In this document: one piece after another, positions 1-9,246 of the stretch
How the letters are laid out: each line of letters begins with the position of its first letter
How positions within the stretch are numbered: the stretch's first letter is position 1
NCBI GenBank assembly: GCA_040182905.1
Contig: JARQWU010000060.1
Span: 1 to 43,684 of the forward strand
DNA length: 43,684 nt
Reading direction: 5' to 3'
Origin: Barthelona sp. PAP020
Lineage: Eukaryota > Metamonada: BaSk clade
The notes under the pieces: generated by a model
The model's input: only the letters and a program-made list of their open reading frames with translations
Told to the model about the DNA's origin: nothing
The model's database searches: none
Made by a program: the position numbers and the translations under genes

Positions 1-846
1 ATTAGCCAGTAACATTAGATTCTTCTTTGTCTTAAGCTCAACTAGTTGTTTTATTATTTGATAAATTTTGAAATACGAGAAATTTTGCTTGATTCAAATT
101 CTGGAGCATTTCTTCACGCTTTTCTTTTTCCCTCCTTGTGAAATGTCCGCTGCGCTTCACAATTTATATTTACTAACTGGGGTTGGGGAAATTACTCCAC
201 GGTATCTTTGCTGTTCACACGACAATAATAATAAATGTTTATAAAGATCTTTATTGTTCTCGGTAAGAGTTTTGGGGTACTTGCAACTGAGTCGTTTTGC
301 GAGGATGGTTCAGAACTCTTTTCAAAAGAAATGCTACCGGTTTAGATGGGGCAGGTATTAAAAGAAAAGTGAAATACTTACCTTTAGCCCTTTGATTCAC
401 TTTTAAATGTATCCACTTATGTTCTTTTGACATTCTTTGTTGACCTGTTCTATTTTCTTGTAGTTTTAATCTTATAATTCTTAAGCGTCTGTACTATTGC
501 TTGAGTTTTTCAATTTTAATACCCATTAATTGCAGAAATTGCAAGAAGAAACGGTAAACACATTTGTATTGTCTTTTACGTGAAATCCTTCAGCTTTGCC
601 ACGAAAACTTGCTAATTAATGAGTTTTTTATCTCAAAAATAATTTTAGCAAGTGTTGCTTCTTCAAATTTGAATTAAAAAAAATGTGTAATGAACATAAA
701 TGCGTATGCATGCAAAACATATTTCTTCAGGTGATTTAACAGAGATTTTTATGATTTTACCGATGTTTGTTTCAGCATCTCAAGAAATTGGGATATTATG
801 TTAGTTTTGTCAATTATCATTTTTTTTTTAATTGAAAAATTTGACG
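1..846. other. Intergenic region with first R2 repeat
   Basis: No convincing gene is visible before TYW3. The stretch from about 216 to 630 is the first copy of the dispersed repeat R2 and is described separately. Positions 1-215 are unremarkable AT-rich sequence in which I see nothing. The 200 bases before TYW3 are T-rich, with a run of nine or more T close to the start codon, as seen before several genes here, so the promoter of TYW3 probably lies there. Confidence 0.6.
216..630 (-). repeat. Dispersed repeat R2, copy A
   Basis: The segment matches 24211-24635 in the same orientation. The best conserved block (216-355) includes a perfect 14-bp palindrome, ATAAAGATCTTTAT, at 241-254, followed by a block ending in GGATGGTTCAGAAC. 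A second conserved block is at about 532-630 (CAGAAATTGCAAGAA and TGTCTTTTAC). Between them the copies diverge. Read on the minus strand, the second block looks like a 5' leader that precedes an ATG at about 523, with similar first codons in both copies (M-G/D-I-K-I-E). In copy A that frame stops after ten codons, so any gene here is broken or needs splicing; a GGTAAGTA donor-like site lies near 378. It could be a decayed gene family, a mobile element or a structured RNA with a tail. I do not recognise the family. Confidence 0.75.
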
Positions 847-1500
847 ATGAGCTCTAATAATGTTCAACTTGAACGCAAATTTGCTTTGTGGAAATCTAAT
901 GCATTATCCAAATTGGATAAATCAACAATAGGATCTATTGATCCAAAGATTAGAGAGCTATGTGATTCTATCAATGAAAGATCTGATATGTTCACATTAT
1001 CATCATGTTCAGGAAGAATTTCTTTATGTTTAGATCATAGACAAGGTAAAAGACAGAACATTTGGAAATTTGTATCACATGATCTTGTCAATTATGAAGA
1101 AATGATTGAAAGTGTTTATAAATTACAAAGAGAAGAAGAAGAAACACAAGAAGAACAAGGATTATTATTTTTTAGACAAGAATCAGCAATTGTTCATATT
1201 TGCTGTAGTACTTTTGAACTTGCACGTTCTTTGATGCATATTGCCAAAAGCTGTGGCTTTAACCTTTGTGGAATAATTGCTTGTAAGACAAAAATTGTAG
1301 TGGAAATAATTTGCGATGCTACTTTGGTTGTTCCTATTTATGAAAAGTCTTTATTAGTCTCAGAATCATATTTGGATAATTATCTATTGAATATTGCGAA
1401 TGAAAATTTACAGAAATCTTGGAATTGCATCAATAAGTTGAATGAACTGTTGTCAACAGTTCATGGGAGGGATGAAGCTGAAACTGAGCAAAATGAATAA
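847..1500 (+). CDS. TYW3: TYW3-type tRNA wybutosine-synthesizing protein
   Basis: This 217-residue protein fits TYW3, the SAM-dependent methyltransferase that N4-methylates the wybutosine intermediate at position 37, next to the anticodon of tRNA-Phe, in the cytosol. Visible family marks are FALWKS near the start, the pattern D-x-S-x-I-G-S-I-D-x-x-I, then the SSCSGRI motif at about residues 50-57 and a WKFVSHD segment. A second half with CSTFELARSL and GFNLCGI and a near-terminal LLNIANENLQK follows the family order. The longest frame begins at a TTG at 832; the first ATG, at 847, gives the expected N-terminus. An acidic run of Glu/Gln (EEEETQEEQG) sits between the two halves. The gene stands alone and converges on the legumain gene. 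Length is slightly below the human protein. Confidence 0.85.
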   Translation: MSSNNVQLERKFALWKSNALSKLDKSTIGSIDPKIRELCDSINERSDMFTLSSCSGRISLCLDHRQGKRQNIWKFVSHDLVNYEEMIESVYKLQREEEETQEEQGLLFFRQESAIVHICCSTFELARSLMHIAKSCGFNLCGIIACKTKIVVEIICDATLVVPIYEKSLLVSESYLDNYLLNIANENLQKSWNCINKLNELLSTVHGRDEAETEQNE

Positions 1501-1728
1501 AAACATTATATATATATATTTTTTTTTAAAAATAAAACCAGTTAAATGGTCTTTTTCTTGATAAACTGTAGTAGATTGTTGAATATTTATATGATTGAAT
1601 ATTATTAGACAAGTTTCACAAATACCAGGAGGTATTGACAGAAGAAAGAACCAGAATGAACAATTTGGAAAGTCCCTCATGGAAAATGCAGGCAAAAATA
1701 AAATAACATATTTACAAAACAATGCTTG

Positions 1729-2847
1729 TTAAAAACATAACAAATTGAAAAATTTCTCCATTTCAACCGAACCCAATGTTCTGCAACCTGCAGATAGAAG
1801 TTGAGGTAAAAATAAATTATATTGAAAAGAGGATCCACAAATAGATTCAATACGTTCATTCAATTCAAAACCACAAGTTGAAGACACTTCATCTTCACCA
1901 AAAAAGTTGAAAAATAATTTGCTAAATTTTTTGCCAAGATTATTTCTTTGTTGTGTTAACTTCCAACTGCTTTTATCGACAGAATTTTTAATAGAAGGAG
2001 AAAAGCTCCCAGTTTTTAGCTCATCTTTTTCATTCAAGGGGAATCCAAAAATTTGCGATATATTCAACTGTCCCATGCTTTTGTCCCCATATATGAATGG
2101 TGTGGACATCTTTACTGATGATTTAACATGAGCAAAATCTTCAAAAAGCGAATAATCTTTCTGTGCCCCCGAAAAATGTGACATCCAAGCAAAACTCATT
2201 TCATTTGCTATATATGCACCAATTTTTGAATTCCATTGTGCTGCATAACTTGATTCTTTTCGTAGCGAAGCAACCAAAGCCCAAAAATTGGGTAAATCAG
2301 GCCAATTATCAAACATGGATCCACCATGACAAGCTTCAACATAAAAAACAACACGTTTAACAGTTGGACTTTTCCCAGTTAATTTTTTTTTTAATATTTG
2401 AAATAAAGTGGTAGATTCAAGTGTTCCTGTGGGAAATTTCAAGCTATCTAAACCTCCATGATCAGAATAAAATATGAAAAGATTGTCTACATCTGAAACA
2501 TTCTTTAAAACTTTAATAAAAGTTGTAACATTTACATCTGCACCTTCATAATCAATTTTCAATCCTTCTAAATAGTTTTGGGACAGTTTTGCATCGTTAT
2601 AAATGGTTTCTTTTAAAGGATTTCTTGAATGTTTGGAAATATCATTGTAAATCATAGTGATGATATTGGAATCTTCATATCCACCCTTTTTTAATAAATG
2701 ATATGCATGTGCGACATCTGCTTGATGTCTGTAATTCTTCCACCCTTTAGAACCAGCAACAAGAATGGCAAAATTATTTTTAATCGACGTACAACAAACA
2801 ATTTTTAATAATATTATTGCAATAATGGTAATCAACAGTGGTTTCAT
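1729..2847 (-). CDS. Legumain-like asparaginyl endopeptidase (C13)
   Basis: A 372-residue secreted or lysosomal cysteine protease of clan CD, family C13, which cleaves after Asn. The chosen ATG gives a classic signal peptide (MKPLLITIIAIILLKIVCC); an in-frame ATG 57 bases upstream would bury it. Then come the family's ILVAGSKGW and NYRHQADVAHAY segments, the catalytic His in SDHGG (residue about 130) and the catalytic Cys in YVEACHGGSMF (about 173), followed by a WMSHFSG segment where legumains have WMEDS. The EAC-x-GSM form favours legumain over the GPI transamidase GPI8, which lacks it, and there is no membrane anchor at the end. The tail has cysteines as in the legumain prodomain (TCGFE, SICGS, AGCRT). 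The stop is 228 bases from the TYW3 stop. Confidence 0.85.
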   Translation of the reverse strand: MKPLLITIIAIILLKIVCCTSIKNNFAILVAGSKGWKNYRHQADVAHAYHLLKKGGYEDSNIITMIYNDISKHSRNPLKETIYNDAKLSQNYLEGLKIDYEGADVNVTTFIKVLKNVSDVDNLFIFYSDHGGLDSLKFPTGTLESTTLFQILKKKLTGKSPTVKRVVFYVEACHGGSMFDNWPDLPNFWALVASLRKESSYAAQWNSKIGAYIANEMSFAWMSHFSGAQKDYSLFEDFAHVKSSVKMSTPFIYGDKSMGQLNISQIFGFPLNEKDELKTGSFSPSIKNSVDKSSWKLTQQRNNLGKKFSKLFFNFFGEDEVSSTCGFELNERIESICGSSFQYNLFLPQLLSAGCRTLGSVEMEKFFNLLCF

Positions 2848-3011
2848 TGATTCATTTGTGCAATTTGTAAGAAAAAAATAGTTGAATTGTTTTCTTCTCC
2901 ACATTAAAAATAGCTCGGTTTTTCTTTAAGGTTTTAAAATTGAACCAAAAATAAAGACTAATAGTTATTTACAATAAAATAAACAAATAAATAGGATCCA
3001 AACTTTGAAAA

Positions 3012-4694
3012 CTACACTTTTTCAAGTTTTTTTTTATAATCACTGCACATTTTCAATAATTTTTGTTGATGTTCATGAACCAATTCAGCCAATTTGTCAA
3101 TGTAAAGATCAGCTACCCGATCTTTTTCATCTTTTTCATCATACAGTCCTTCCAATTTGGTTTTTAAGTTTAATATGGTATTGTGCTTTGTGTTTTTAAT
3201 TTCTGCAATTGAAGGGAGTTTAGTTGATTGATTGTCATTCTCTTCAATTTCCTGTCTAATCTTCATGATACTTTTGTGTGTGTTTGTGGAAAGATTGGTA
3301 AGTTTGTTTTCTGCTTTTTCAATTGATTCTTTGAGCTGTTCAATTGTTTCTTTTAAAGATTTGCTGTTAAATTCAAGTGTTTGCTCTTCATTAATGAGAG
3401 GAATTGAGGATTCTCTCAAACTCAATTCTTTGTTTGTTAAGTCTTGTTTCTTAGTTTTCAATTGTTGTTTTAAATCAATAAAATCTCCTTTGACAATGTT
3501 TTTTACATCCTTTTCTTCAGGAAAGAAACCAAGATGATAATTCAGTCCAGTTTTTTTGATTAACTGATTGAATTTTGCCATTTTTTCATCACAACTACTT
3601 ACAACAATGGGATAATCAATATCAATTCTTTCTTTTTCGTTTTGCAAAGTATTCATTTCAGAATTGAGTGTTTTAAGCCTTTCTTCTGCTTCATTACGCT
3701 CATTTTCCAATTGATTAATCTCAAAAGAATCTTTTTCCTGTGTTTTCAACAGTTTATCAATTTGTTGCCTTTCATTCTGTAACTCATCCATCTGTTGCTT
3801 CCAATGAATAAGTTCTCTTTTATTTACTTCAATTTCTTTTGTAATTTGTTCATCCATTAGCTCCAAACTTTCTTTTTTTACCAAAAACTTTTCTTTATCA
3901 TTTTCTAAATCTTCAATTTCTTCTTTCATTTGTTCAACTATTGGTTTTGTTCTATGGGTGTAATTATCCAACACTTTAACAATATTCTCAATGTCTTGTT
4001 CACGTTCATAAATTGAAGTTGACAGTGCTTCCAAAGCAGAAGTCAAATCTTGCTTTATGTCAGAAATACCTTCATTGCGAATCTGTGCTGCGCTATCATC
4101 TGTTTCTGCAGTCATCCAAGCAAGATATGTTTTTGAACAATGATCATAAAATGTCGAATCAAATGAATCCATTGCTTGAACTACAGTCAAATCATCTGTC
4201 TTCTCCAATAATTCCCTCAGCCAATTGAAGACGTTCATTAACTTAGATGCTGTTCCAGGAGCTGCAGGCGACGCCAATTCAGTAGCAGTAGGTATTCTAG
4301 ATGGATAATTTAAGCCTTTTAAAATGAACTCAATACTTTTATTGTTCCTCATATTTTTATCACTTACATATGACTTTAAAGAAGGTATTGAAAATATTTT
4401 TGAAGGAAAACGTATCCCTAATTCATTGAAAAACAAAGTAAATATGTCATACATCTGATTTAATGAGGGTCGTTTTAAAGATTCTTGAGAAAATCCACTT
4501 AATTCATGTTCTATCAAATAGTTTTGTAAACATATCAAAGTGTTGTTCGAATCATTGTTCTGTTGGGTATTCATTTGGAGTTTTTGTGGTGGTAGAGTGA
4601 AAGATCTTCCATTCGAATCATAACTCATAGTATGTCTTCTTGGACGATCAGATTCAGATGTTGTTGGTAACAAGGTGGTTCTCCGTCCAAGCAT
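3012..4694 (-). CDS. NDC80: NDC80/HEC1-like kinetochore protein
   Basis: A 560-residue protein with a basic, Ser/Thr/Arg-rich N-terminal tail (residues 1-50), a globular part at about 55-200 and continuous heptad-rich coiled coil from about 215 to the end. The globular part carries the pattern of the NDC80 calponin-homology domain: RPSLNQMYDIFTLFFNEL, then GLNYPS and a NVFNWLREL helix where NDC80 has the W-(L/I)-(I/V)-(D/E) helix. NDC80 is the microtubule-binding subunit of the outer-kinetochore NDC80 complex and works with NUF2 and SPC24/25. NUF2 is the main alternative, but the tail and the YP/WL motifs favour NDC80. The long frame starts at a TTG (4718); ATG 4694 was chosen. The MPS1-type kinase that acts on this complex is also in the window. 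Confidence 0.72.
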   Translation of the reverse strand: MLGRRTTLLPTTSESDRPRRHTMSYDSNGRSFTLPPQKLQMNTQQNNDSNNTLICLQNYLIEHELSGFSQESLKRPSLNQMYDIFTLFFNELGIRFPSKIFSIPSLKSYVSDKNMRNNKSIEFILKGLNYPSRIPTATELASPAAPGTASKLMNVFNWLRELLEKTDDLTVVQAMDSFDSTFYDHCSKTYLAWMTAETDDSAAQIRNEGISDIKQDLTSALEALSTSIYEREQDIENIVKVLDNYTHRTKPIVEQMKEEIEDLENDKEKFLVKKESLELMDEQITKEIEVNKRELIHWKQQMDELQNERQQIDKLLKTQEKDSFEINQLENERNEAEERLKTLNSEMNTLQNEKERIDIDYPIVVSSCDEKMAKFNQLIKKTGLNYHLGFFPEEKDVKNIVKGDFIDLKQQLKTKKQDLTNKELSLRESSIPLINEEQTLEFNSKSLKETIEQLKESIEKAENKLTNLSTNTHKSIMKIRQEIEENDNQSTKLPSIAEIKNTKHNTILNLKTKLEGLYDEKDEKDRVADLYIDKLAELVHEHQQKLLKMCSDYKKKLEKV

Positions 4695-4851
4695 TAAATG
4701 AAATTTTAAAAATGGCAATTAATTTATTTCATTTTAAAACCTCACTTTTAGGTGTTGGAAAAACACTTTTAATATGTGTTTTGATGACTTGTTTTTTTAA
4801 AAAAAAAGACTAAGGGGCAAAAAAATAATTAAAAAATTTTGGTCTTCGCAA

Positions 4852-5061
4852 TTATGACCGAGGTTCAATTTTCTTTGGTAAATCTGGTGGTAAAGCTTCA
4901 GTTCTAATTCTTTGGCTTCTACTTTCATAATCAATAGTTTTTACTGCTTTCCATTCCTTCAATTCAATGATATTCATCAGATAAGAATTTTCTTTGGCCA
5001 ACTCAAATGGGATGTAAAACATGTGTTTATCCTTTGTTTCTATTACTACGTACCTTTCCAT
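4852..5061 (-). CDS. Small protein, 69 aa, unrecognised
   Basis: A short open frame between NDC80 and the pentaspan gene, on the same strand as both, with 157 and 94 bases on either side. It opens MERYVVIETKDKHMFYIP and ends in a proline-rich segment, LPPDLPKKIEPRS. The first 30 residues loosely recall the first strands of the SKP1/elongin-C fold (a (V/I)-x-x-x-(T/S)-x-D-x-x-x-F pattern followed by an A-x-E/x-S helix), but the rest of that fold is missing. There is no signal peptide or membrane segment, and charged residues are frequent. Placement in an otherwise empty gap and ordinary codon use favour a real gene. The ATG at 5061 is preferred to the longer frame, which starts at TTG. No function is proposed. 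Confidence 0.5.
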   Translation of the reverse strand: MERYVVIETKDKHMFYIPFELAKENSYLMNIIELKEWKAVKTIDYESRSQRIRTEALPPDLPKKIEPRS

Positions 5062-5155
5062 TGAAATCAAAAGTATGAAGAATGATCACAATTAAAAAAA
5101 AAAAAAATCTGCGAATGAATTTACGAAGTTAACAATGTTTATGAAAAGTTCATTT

Positions 5156-7033
5156 TTAAAATTGAGAAGACATATACATTTGTTGGGGCATTAATTGTTT
5201 TACATTGTGTGCTGGATGAAAATTGGGAGGAAATTGTTGAGATTGGTAAATTGGGAGTGGTCCAGGTTGTGCAGGTATTTGGTGTGAATGAACATCTTGG
5301 GAAGCAAAATGGTTGGGAACAAATATTGGAGGAGGTAGGGGTAAATTACCATACATTTCGTTTGTATCATCCTCAATATGAATGGACAAAGAAGAAGAAG
5401 GATCAACAGGCGTCTTATTTGAATCAGTAGACATATATTTTTTTTGATTTTCAAATTTTCTTTGTAGCTCACCGTCAACATCTTTTTCTAATTTAAGCCT
5501 TTTTCTCACTGCATGTAACCCAAGAGTCAACAACAAAGCTGTAAACCAATACATCCTGGCGGTTTGAGGAATATGGACACAAACAGGTCTTTCCACCATT
5601 TTCATGATATTATCGAAAACTGAATGACTGAAAGAACCTATCTCAGCAACCATCGTATCTGTGCTAAACAATGTTTCAATATTGGTAAAGATTGTTTTTG
5701 TTTTGGCATCATAGTTTCCTGCCTTGACTTTGTCAATAGTTACCCTGATTTGATCTAGCAACTCTGTAACAGCCTCATCTTCACGATTTTGAAAGGCGGC
5801 AACAGACATTACCAAAGGATTAAAGTTTCCATCCAATCCAAGATTAGTTTGTTTGACAGTATAGTTTTGATTGTACATTAAAGCAACAAATTTGGTTTTG
5901 CTGAATAAATTTTCTGTTTCATTTTTGGTTGTTAATATCTCACAAGAGTTATGAGCAATAGATTCAACAAAAGAAGAAGAAAGCAAAGCAACAGAAGTTA
6001 TAAATAGACAAAACCAAAAAAAACAAACACAACATCCTCGAATTCTGGGGAAAGTGAAACAACAGCTTTTTAAAAAGATAGCCAACAGTACAGAAAAGAA
6101 AGCTAAAAGTGCAGGAATCAAAAAAATCCAATAAATACTGGAAGATATGTGGTAAATGTTTTCTTTATACTCATTTTGAGCTGTTTTTAGGTTATTAAAC
6201 GTTGCATTAACGTAAGTTTTATCATATATATCAAAAAACGCATTCAAATTACTAATTTGAGTCTTAACATAACTAAGTGTGGTGGGATTGATAAGACTAT
6301 CCTGAACAACAGGAGTATAACCAGCTAAATCTGACAAAATTGCATCTATCTTCTCAGTAGTTAATGGATATTTTTCTAAAGCATTATCAGAGATATAATC
6401 TAATTCTTCGTTGGATAATAATGTTTCTGTTAAGCTTAAAAGCATAGGTGAACAAGCTATCATCACAAAAAGCAAAAAAAGGATAAAACAGACTCCACCA
6501 CAAAATTTGGGCGAAACCTTCACCATATCTTCCTTTTCAAACTTTTCATCATCATCCACCACACAACAAAAAACGAAGTTTCGCATAAAACCAAATATCA
6601 TTGATACAGTAGAAATGATAACAACAATAATTCCCACTATCATTGCTATGTTAGTATTATTCAAAAAAGCCACTTTAAAAGCGTCAATGACGGAATAATT
6701 ACTAAGCAAAAAATCTCTAATATGTAATTCCATACCAAAAGATTTTCCAAGTGATATAGCACTTAAAGGCTTGAATACAATAGTTAAGAGCCAATCTAAT
6801 ATCCAAAAATAAATGGCTCGGGTTAATTTTGTAAAAGAATTTAAAAAAGACAAAGGATCTTCTTTGGTTGGAATTTGAAGTGGAATGTTTTGTTTATCGA
6901 TATTTTTGATACCTGATAAACCTTCTTTAACAACATTATAATCATTCAAATGAATATCTGGAATAGTTGTTGAATGAATCAGTTGTAAAATTGTTAAGAA
7001 TACAATAATGGATAATATATATCTGTTTTGCAT
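5156..7033 (-). CDS. Prominin-like pentaspan membrane protein
   Basis: A 625-residue membrane protein with a cleavable signal peptide (residues 1-21, MQNRYILSIIVFLTILQLIH) and five clear membrane spans at about 125-150, 176-198, 297-320, 333-357 and 494-513. Cysteine-rich short loops (FVFCCVVDDDEKFE and KSCCFTFPRIRGCCVCFF) follow spans 1 and 3, and two large extracellular loops of about 100 and 135 residues carry N-x-T/S sites. The order signal, span, short loop, span, large loop, span, short loop, span, large loop, span, tail is the prominin (CD133) topology. The cytoplasmic tail of about 110 residues is Pro/Gln/His-rich. Prominins bind cholesterol and mark membrane protrusions and cilia. 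Assignment rests on topology and cysteine placement rather than on a signature motif; tweety-like proteins, also five-span, are the main alternative. Confidence 0.5.
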   Translation of the reverse strand: MQNRYILSIIVFLTILQLIHSTTIPDIHLNDYNVVKEGLSGIKNIDKQNIPLQIPTKEDPLSFLNSFTKLTRAIYFWILDWLLTIVFKPLSAISLGKSFGMELHIRDFLLSNYSVIDAFKVAFLNNTNIAMIVGIIVVIISTVSMIFGFMRNFVFCCVVDDDEKFEKEDMVKVSPKFCGGVCFILFLLFVMIACSPMLLSLTETLLSNEELDYISDNALEKYPLTTEKIDAILSDLAGYTPVVQDSLINPTTLSYVKTQISNLNAFFDIYDKTYVNATFNNLKTAQNEYKENIYHISSSIYWIFLIPALLAFFSVLLAIFLKSCCFTFPRIRGCCVCFFWFCLFITSVALLSSSFVESIAHNSCEILTTKNETENLFSKTKFVALMYNQNYTVKQTNLGLDGNFNPLVMSVAAFQNREDEAVTELLDQIRVTIDKVKAGNYDAKTKTIFTNIETLFSTDTMVAEIGSFSHSVFDNIMKMVERPVCVHIPQTARMYWFTALLLTLGLHAVRKRLKLEKDVDGELQRKFENQKKYMSTDSNKTPVDPSSSLSIHIEDDTNEMYGNLPLPPPIFVPNHFASQDVHSHQIPAQPGPLPIYQSQQFPPNFHPAHNVKQLMPQQMYMSSQF

Positions 7034-7221
7034 GAGATAAATATAAAAAAAATATTCAATTGAGGTTTGAGAGTTGTATTGAAATCTAAAAAAAGAAGTT
7101 TCTTTCTTTTCCCAGAGCTAGAAAAAAAATATATTAAAAAGAAAGAAATATTAACATTTATTAAATAAGATTTATAATCAAAGTTTTAAAATACAAAAAA
7201 AAAAAAGATTGAGAATAACTT

Positions 7222-9114
7222 TTAAATTGCATCAATTTGAACAAATAGATCTTCAATTTCCTTTTCATAATACTTTTCAATACCTTTTCTGCTTTGCTTT
7301 TGTGTTGGTGTCAAAAAACCGTTTTCGATTGTCCAAATATTTTCATCTAGTTCAATTATCAAACGTTTTGGAGTTGCAAATGAAGGGATTTCACATTCAT
7401 GCGCATAATTTTTGAAAATTTCAATCAAATTATGTTCTAAATTGCTGTCATAAACATCAAAAACATTTTTGTCAACTTCAATTACACCAATAACATGACT
7501 TCTGGTTGGTTTACCGATAATTTGACAATTAATAACTCCAGGTATTTTGGCAAAGGTTGTTGATAACTCTTGTAAAGCAACAAACTCTCCTTGAGGCAAT
7601 TTTATGGTGTCACCACATCTTCCCATGATTTCACAAGTGCCATTTGAAAGATAATATCTAACGACATCTCCAGTGTGATACCATCCATTCTCATCTTGTA
7701 TTGGTATGCCATCATAATATCCTCGCAAAACACAAGGGCCTTTAATAAGAGCTTCACCTTCAATATATTCATTTGTGATGATATATTTTGTAATCATTAC
7801 TTTGTTCGTTCGACTGGGTCCACCAACATGACCAGTTGGAATATCTTCCATTTTGCAGCCCAAAACAGCTCCACTGGTTTCAGTAGCACCGTACACATTT
7901 TGAATAAATGTCGACACAAATAGTCTAAAAAAATAGCAATCTTCTTCTGGAAGGATTGCTCCAGCAGTAACAATAACTTTAACTTCTCCTCCCAAGGCAT
8001 TTTTGAATGCTTTAAAAAAAACACTTGAAATACCTCCTAAACTGTTCAAAGCACCGCCTAACCATCTATTTAGTGTGTATACACGGAATTTTTTCAATCC
8101 ATATGCAGCTTTCACTAATCCTCGAACAAACCAATTCTTTTCTTCCAACATACCAAGAGCCTTCTCACGTATCTTGGTAAGCACACGTGGAACAGTGAAC
8201 AAAATAGTTGGTTGTGCAACAATTAAATCTTTTGAAAATTCACCCATTGAAGTAAAGATGGCAATTTGTCCTGCTTGTTTAGTGGGATAATACAAAGCTA
8301 TTCGCCCAAAAATATGTGCATAAGGCATGAAGTGTAACACACGTAAAAACCCAATTTCTGCTGAGATTGCTCTTGAATGACATGTTTCAATCATATTAAT
8401 CAAGGCTTGATTATGCAATACAGCCCCTTTGGGATTTCCAGTCGTCCCAGATGTATATATAATATCACACGTATCATCTGGCGTTAAAACTGGAGGTTCT
8501 ACAAAATCTTTGATTCCACAAAATAATGAGTAAAAAGGATGATCATCAATTAGCTTCGATTGCCAAACGGGAATTTCAAAAACCATTGGAAAAACAAACT
8601 CATTTTGTAACATCTTTCTATCGTCGTTTAAATGGTGCAACTTATCCTGCGCAACAAAGATTAAACTAGGCTTTGATTCTTGCAAGATAAATTGTCTCTG
8701 TGCTTTATTAACTGAATCATACAGACCAACCATAGGAAATCCATATCTATGACAAGCTAATTGAATCAAAGAAAAAGCTAGTGAATTTTGAGACCAAACA
8801 ACAATTCTATCACCAAATTTTAAACCTTCAGTAATAAAAAAAGATCCTAATTGATGAATTAATTGATCTACTTCCTGATAAGTTAAATAAGAAAATTCTT
8901 CTTTGAAACTGCCATTTTCTTTAAGTCTGATTCCTAAAAATGGTGCATCTGGTGCCATTTTTACAGCGTTATTAAATAAATCTATAACAACACCATCAGG
9001 AAATAAACAATCAGAAGTGGGAGGTTCATTTTCAAAGACATCTTTCAATAATACTCCTTCATCTGATATTTTTTCAATATCTGCATTTCTAAATAAGCTG
9101 TTTCGAAAAGGCAT
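7222..9114 (-). CDS. Long-chain acyl-CoA synthetase
   Basis: A 630-residue AMP-forming ligase that activates fatty acids to acyl-CoA through an acyl-adenylate. Motifs are in order: the P-loop YTSGTTGNPKGA at residues 220-231, a MPYAHIFGR segment, the VTAGAILPEED region, VYGATETSGA, the WYHTGDVV motif, and the fatty-acyl-synthetase signature around GRCGDTIKLPQGEFVALQELS near 500-520. The C-terminal lid domain ends in a segment resembling the ACSL end (LTPTQKQSRKGIEKYYEKEIEDLF). No signal or membrane anchor is obvious, so a cytosolic face of ER, peroxisome or mitochondrion is likely. Length is normal for eukaryotic ACSL. Substrate chain length cannot be read from the sequence. The start ATG at 9114 precedes the usual N-terminal region. 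Confidence 0.92.
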   Translation of the reverse strand: MPFRNSLFRNADIEKISDEGVLLKDVFENEPPTSDCLFPDGVVIDLFNNAVKMAPDAPFLGIRLKENGSFKEEFSYLTYQEVDQLIHQLGSFFITEGLKFGDRIVVWSQNSLAFSLIQLACHRYGFPMVGLYDSVNKAQRQFILQESKPSLIFVAQDKLHHLNDDRKMLQNEFVFPMVFEIPVWQSKLIDDHPFYSLFCGIKDFVEPPVLTPDDTCDIIYTSGTTGNPKGAVLHNQALINMIETCHSRAISAEIGFLRVLHFMPYAHIFGRIALYYPTKQAGQIAIFTSMGEFSKDLIVAQPTILFTVPRVLTKIREKALGMLEEKNWFVRGLVKAAYGLKKFRVYTLNRWLGGALNSLGGISSVFFKAFKNALGGEVKVIVTAGAILPEEDCYFFRLFVSTFIQNVYGATETSGAVLGCKMEDIPTGHVGGPSRTNKVMITKYIITNEYIEGEALIKGPCVLRGYYDGIPIQDENGWYHTGDVVRYYLSNGTCEIMGRCGDTIKLPQGEFVALQELSTTFAKIPGVINCQIIGKPTRSHVIGVIEVDKNVFDVYDSNLEHNLIEIFKNYAHECEIPSFATPKRLIIELDENIWTIENGFLTPTQKQSRKGIEKYYEKEIEDLFVQIDAI

Positions 9115-9246
9115 GAGAAATACAAGTTTTCAGAATCCTCATTCTTTTTATTTACAAGAAAACCCTTGAAAACTTAATTTATTTCTTTCATTATCGAATT
9201 TTGTGTGATTAAAATAAATAAGAGATATTTTTATGTCAAAATTAAA

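Noticed and set aside
251-433. 60-codon minus-strand frame in R2 copy A as a gene
   Set aside because: It runs across the variable/conserved junction, is not kept in copy B, and overlaps the conserved non-coding block.
1453-1859. Small minus-strand frames in the 3' region of TYW3 and legumain
   Set aside because: They are hydrophobic translations of AT-rich 3' sequence or overlap the legumain end; no family match.
1729-2847. GPI8/PIG-K (GPI transamidase) for the C13 protease
   Set aside because: No C-terminal membrane anchor, and the catalytic motif is the legumain EAC-x-GSM form.
3012-4694. Generic SMC or myosin-tail protein
   Set aside because: The coiled coil is preceded by an NDC80-type globular domain and basic tail, with no ATPase or motor motifs.
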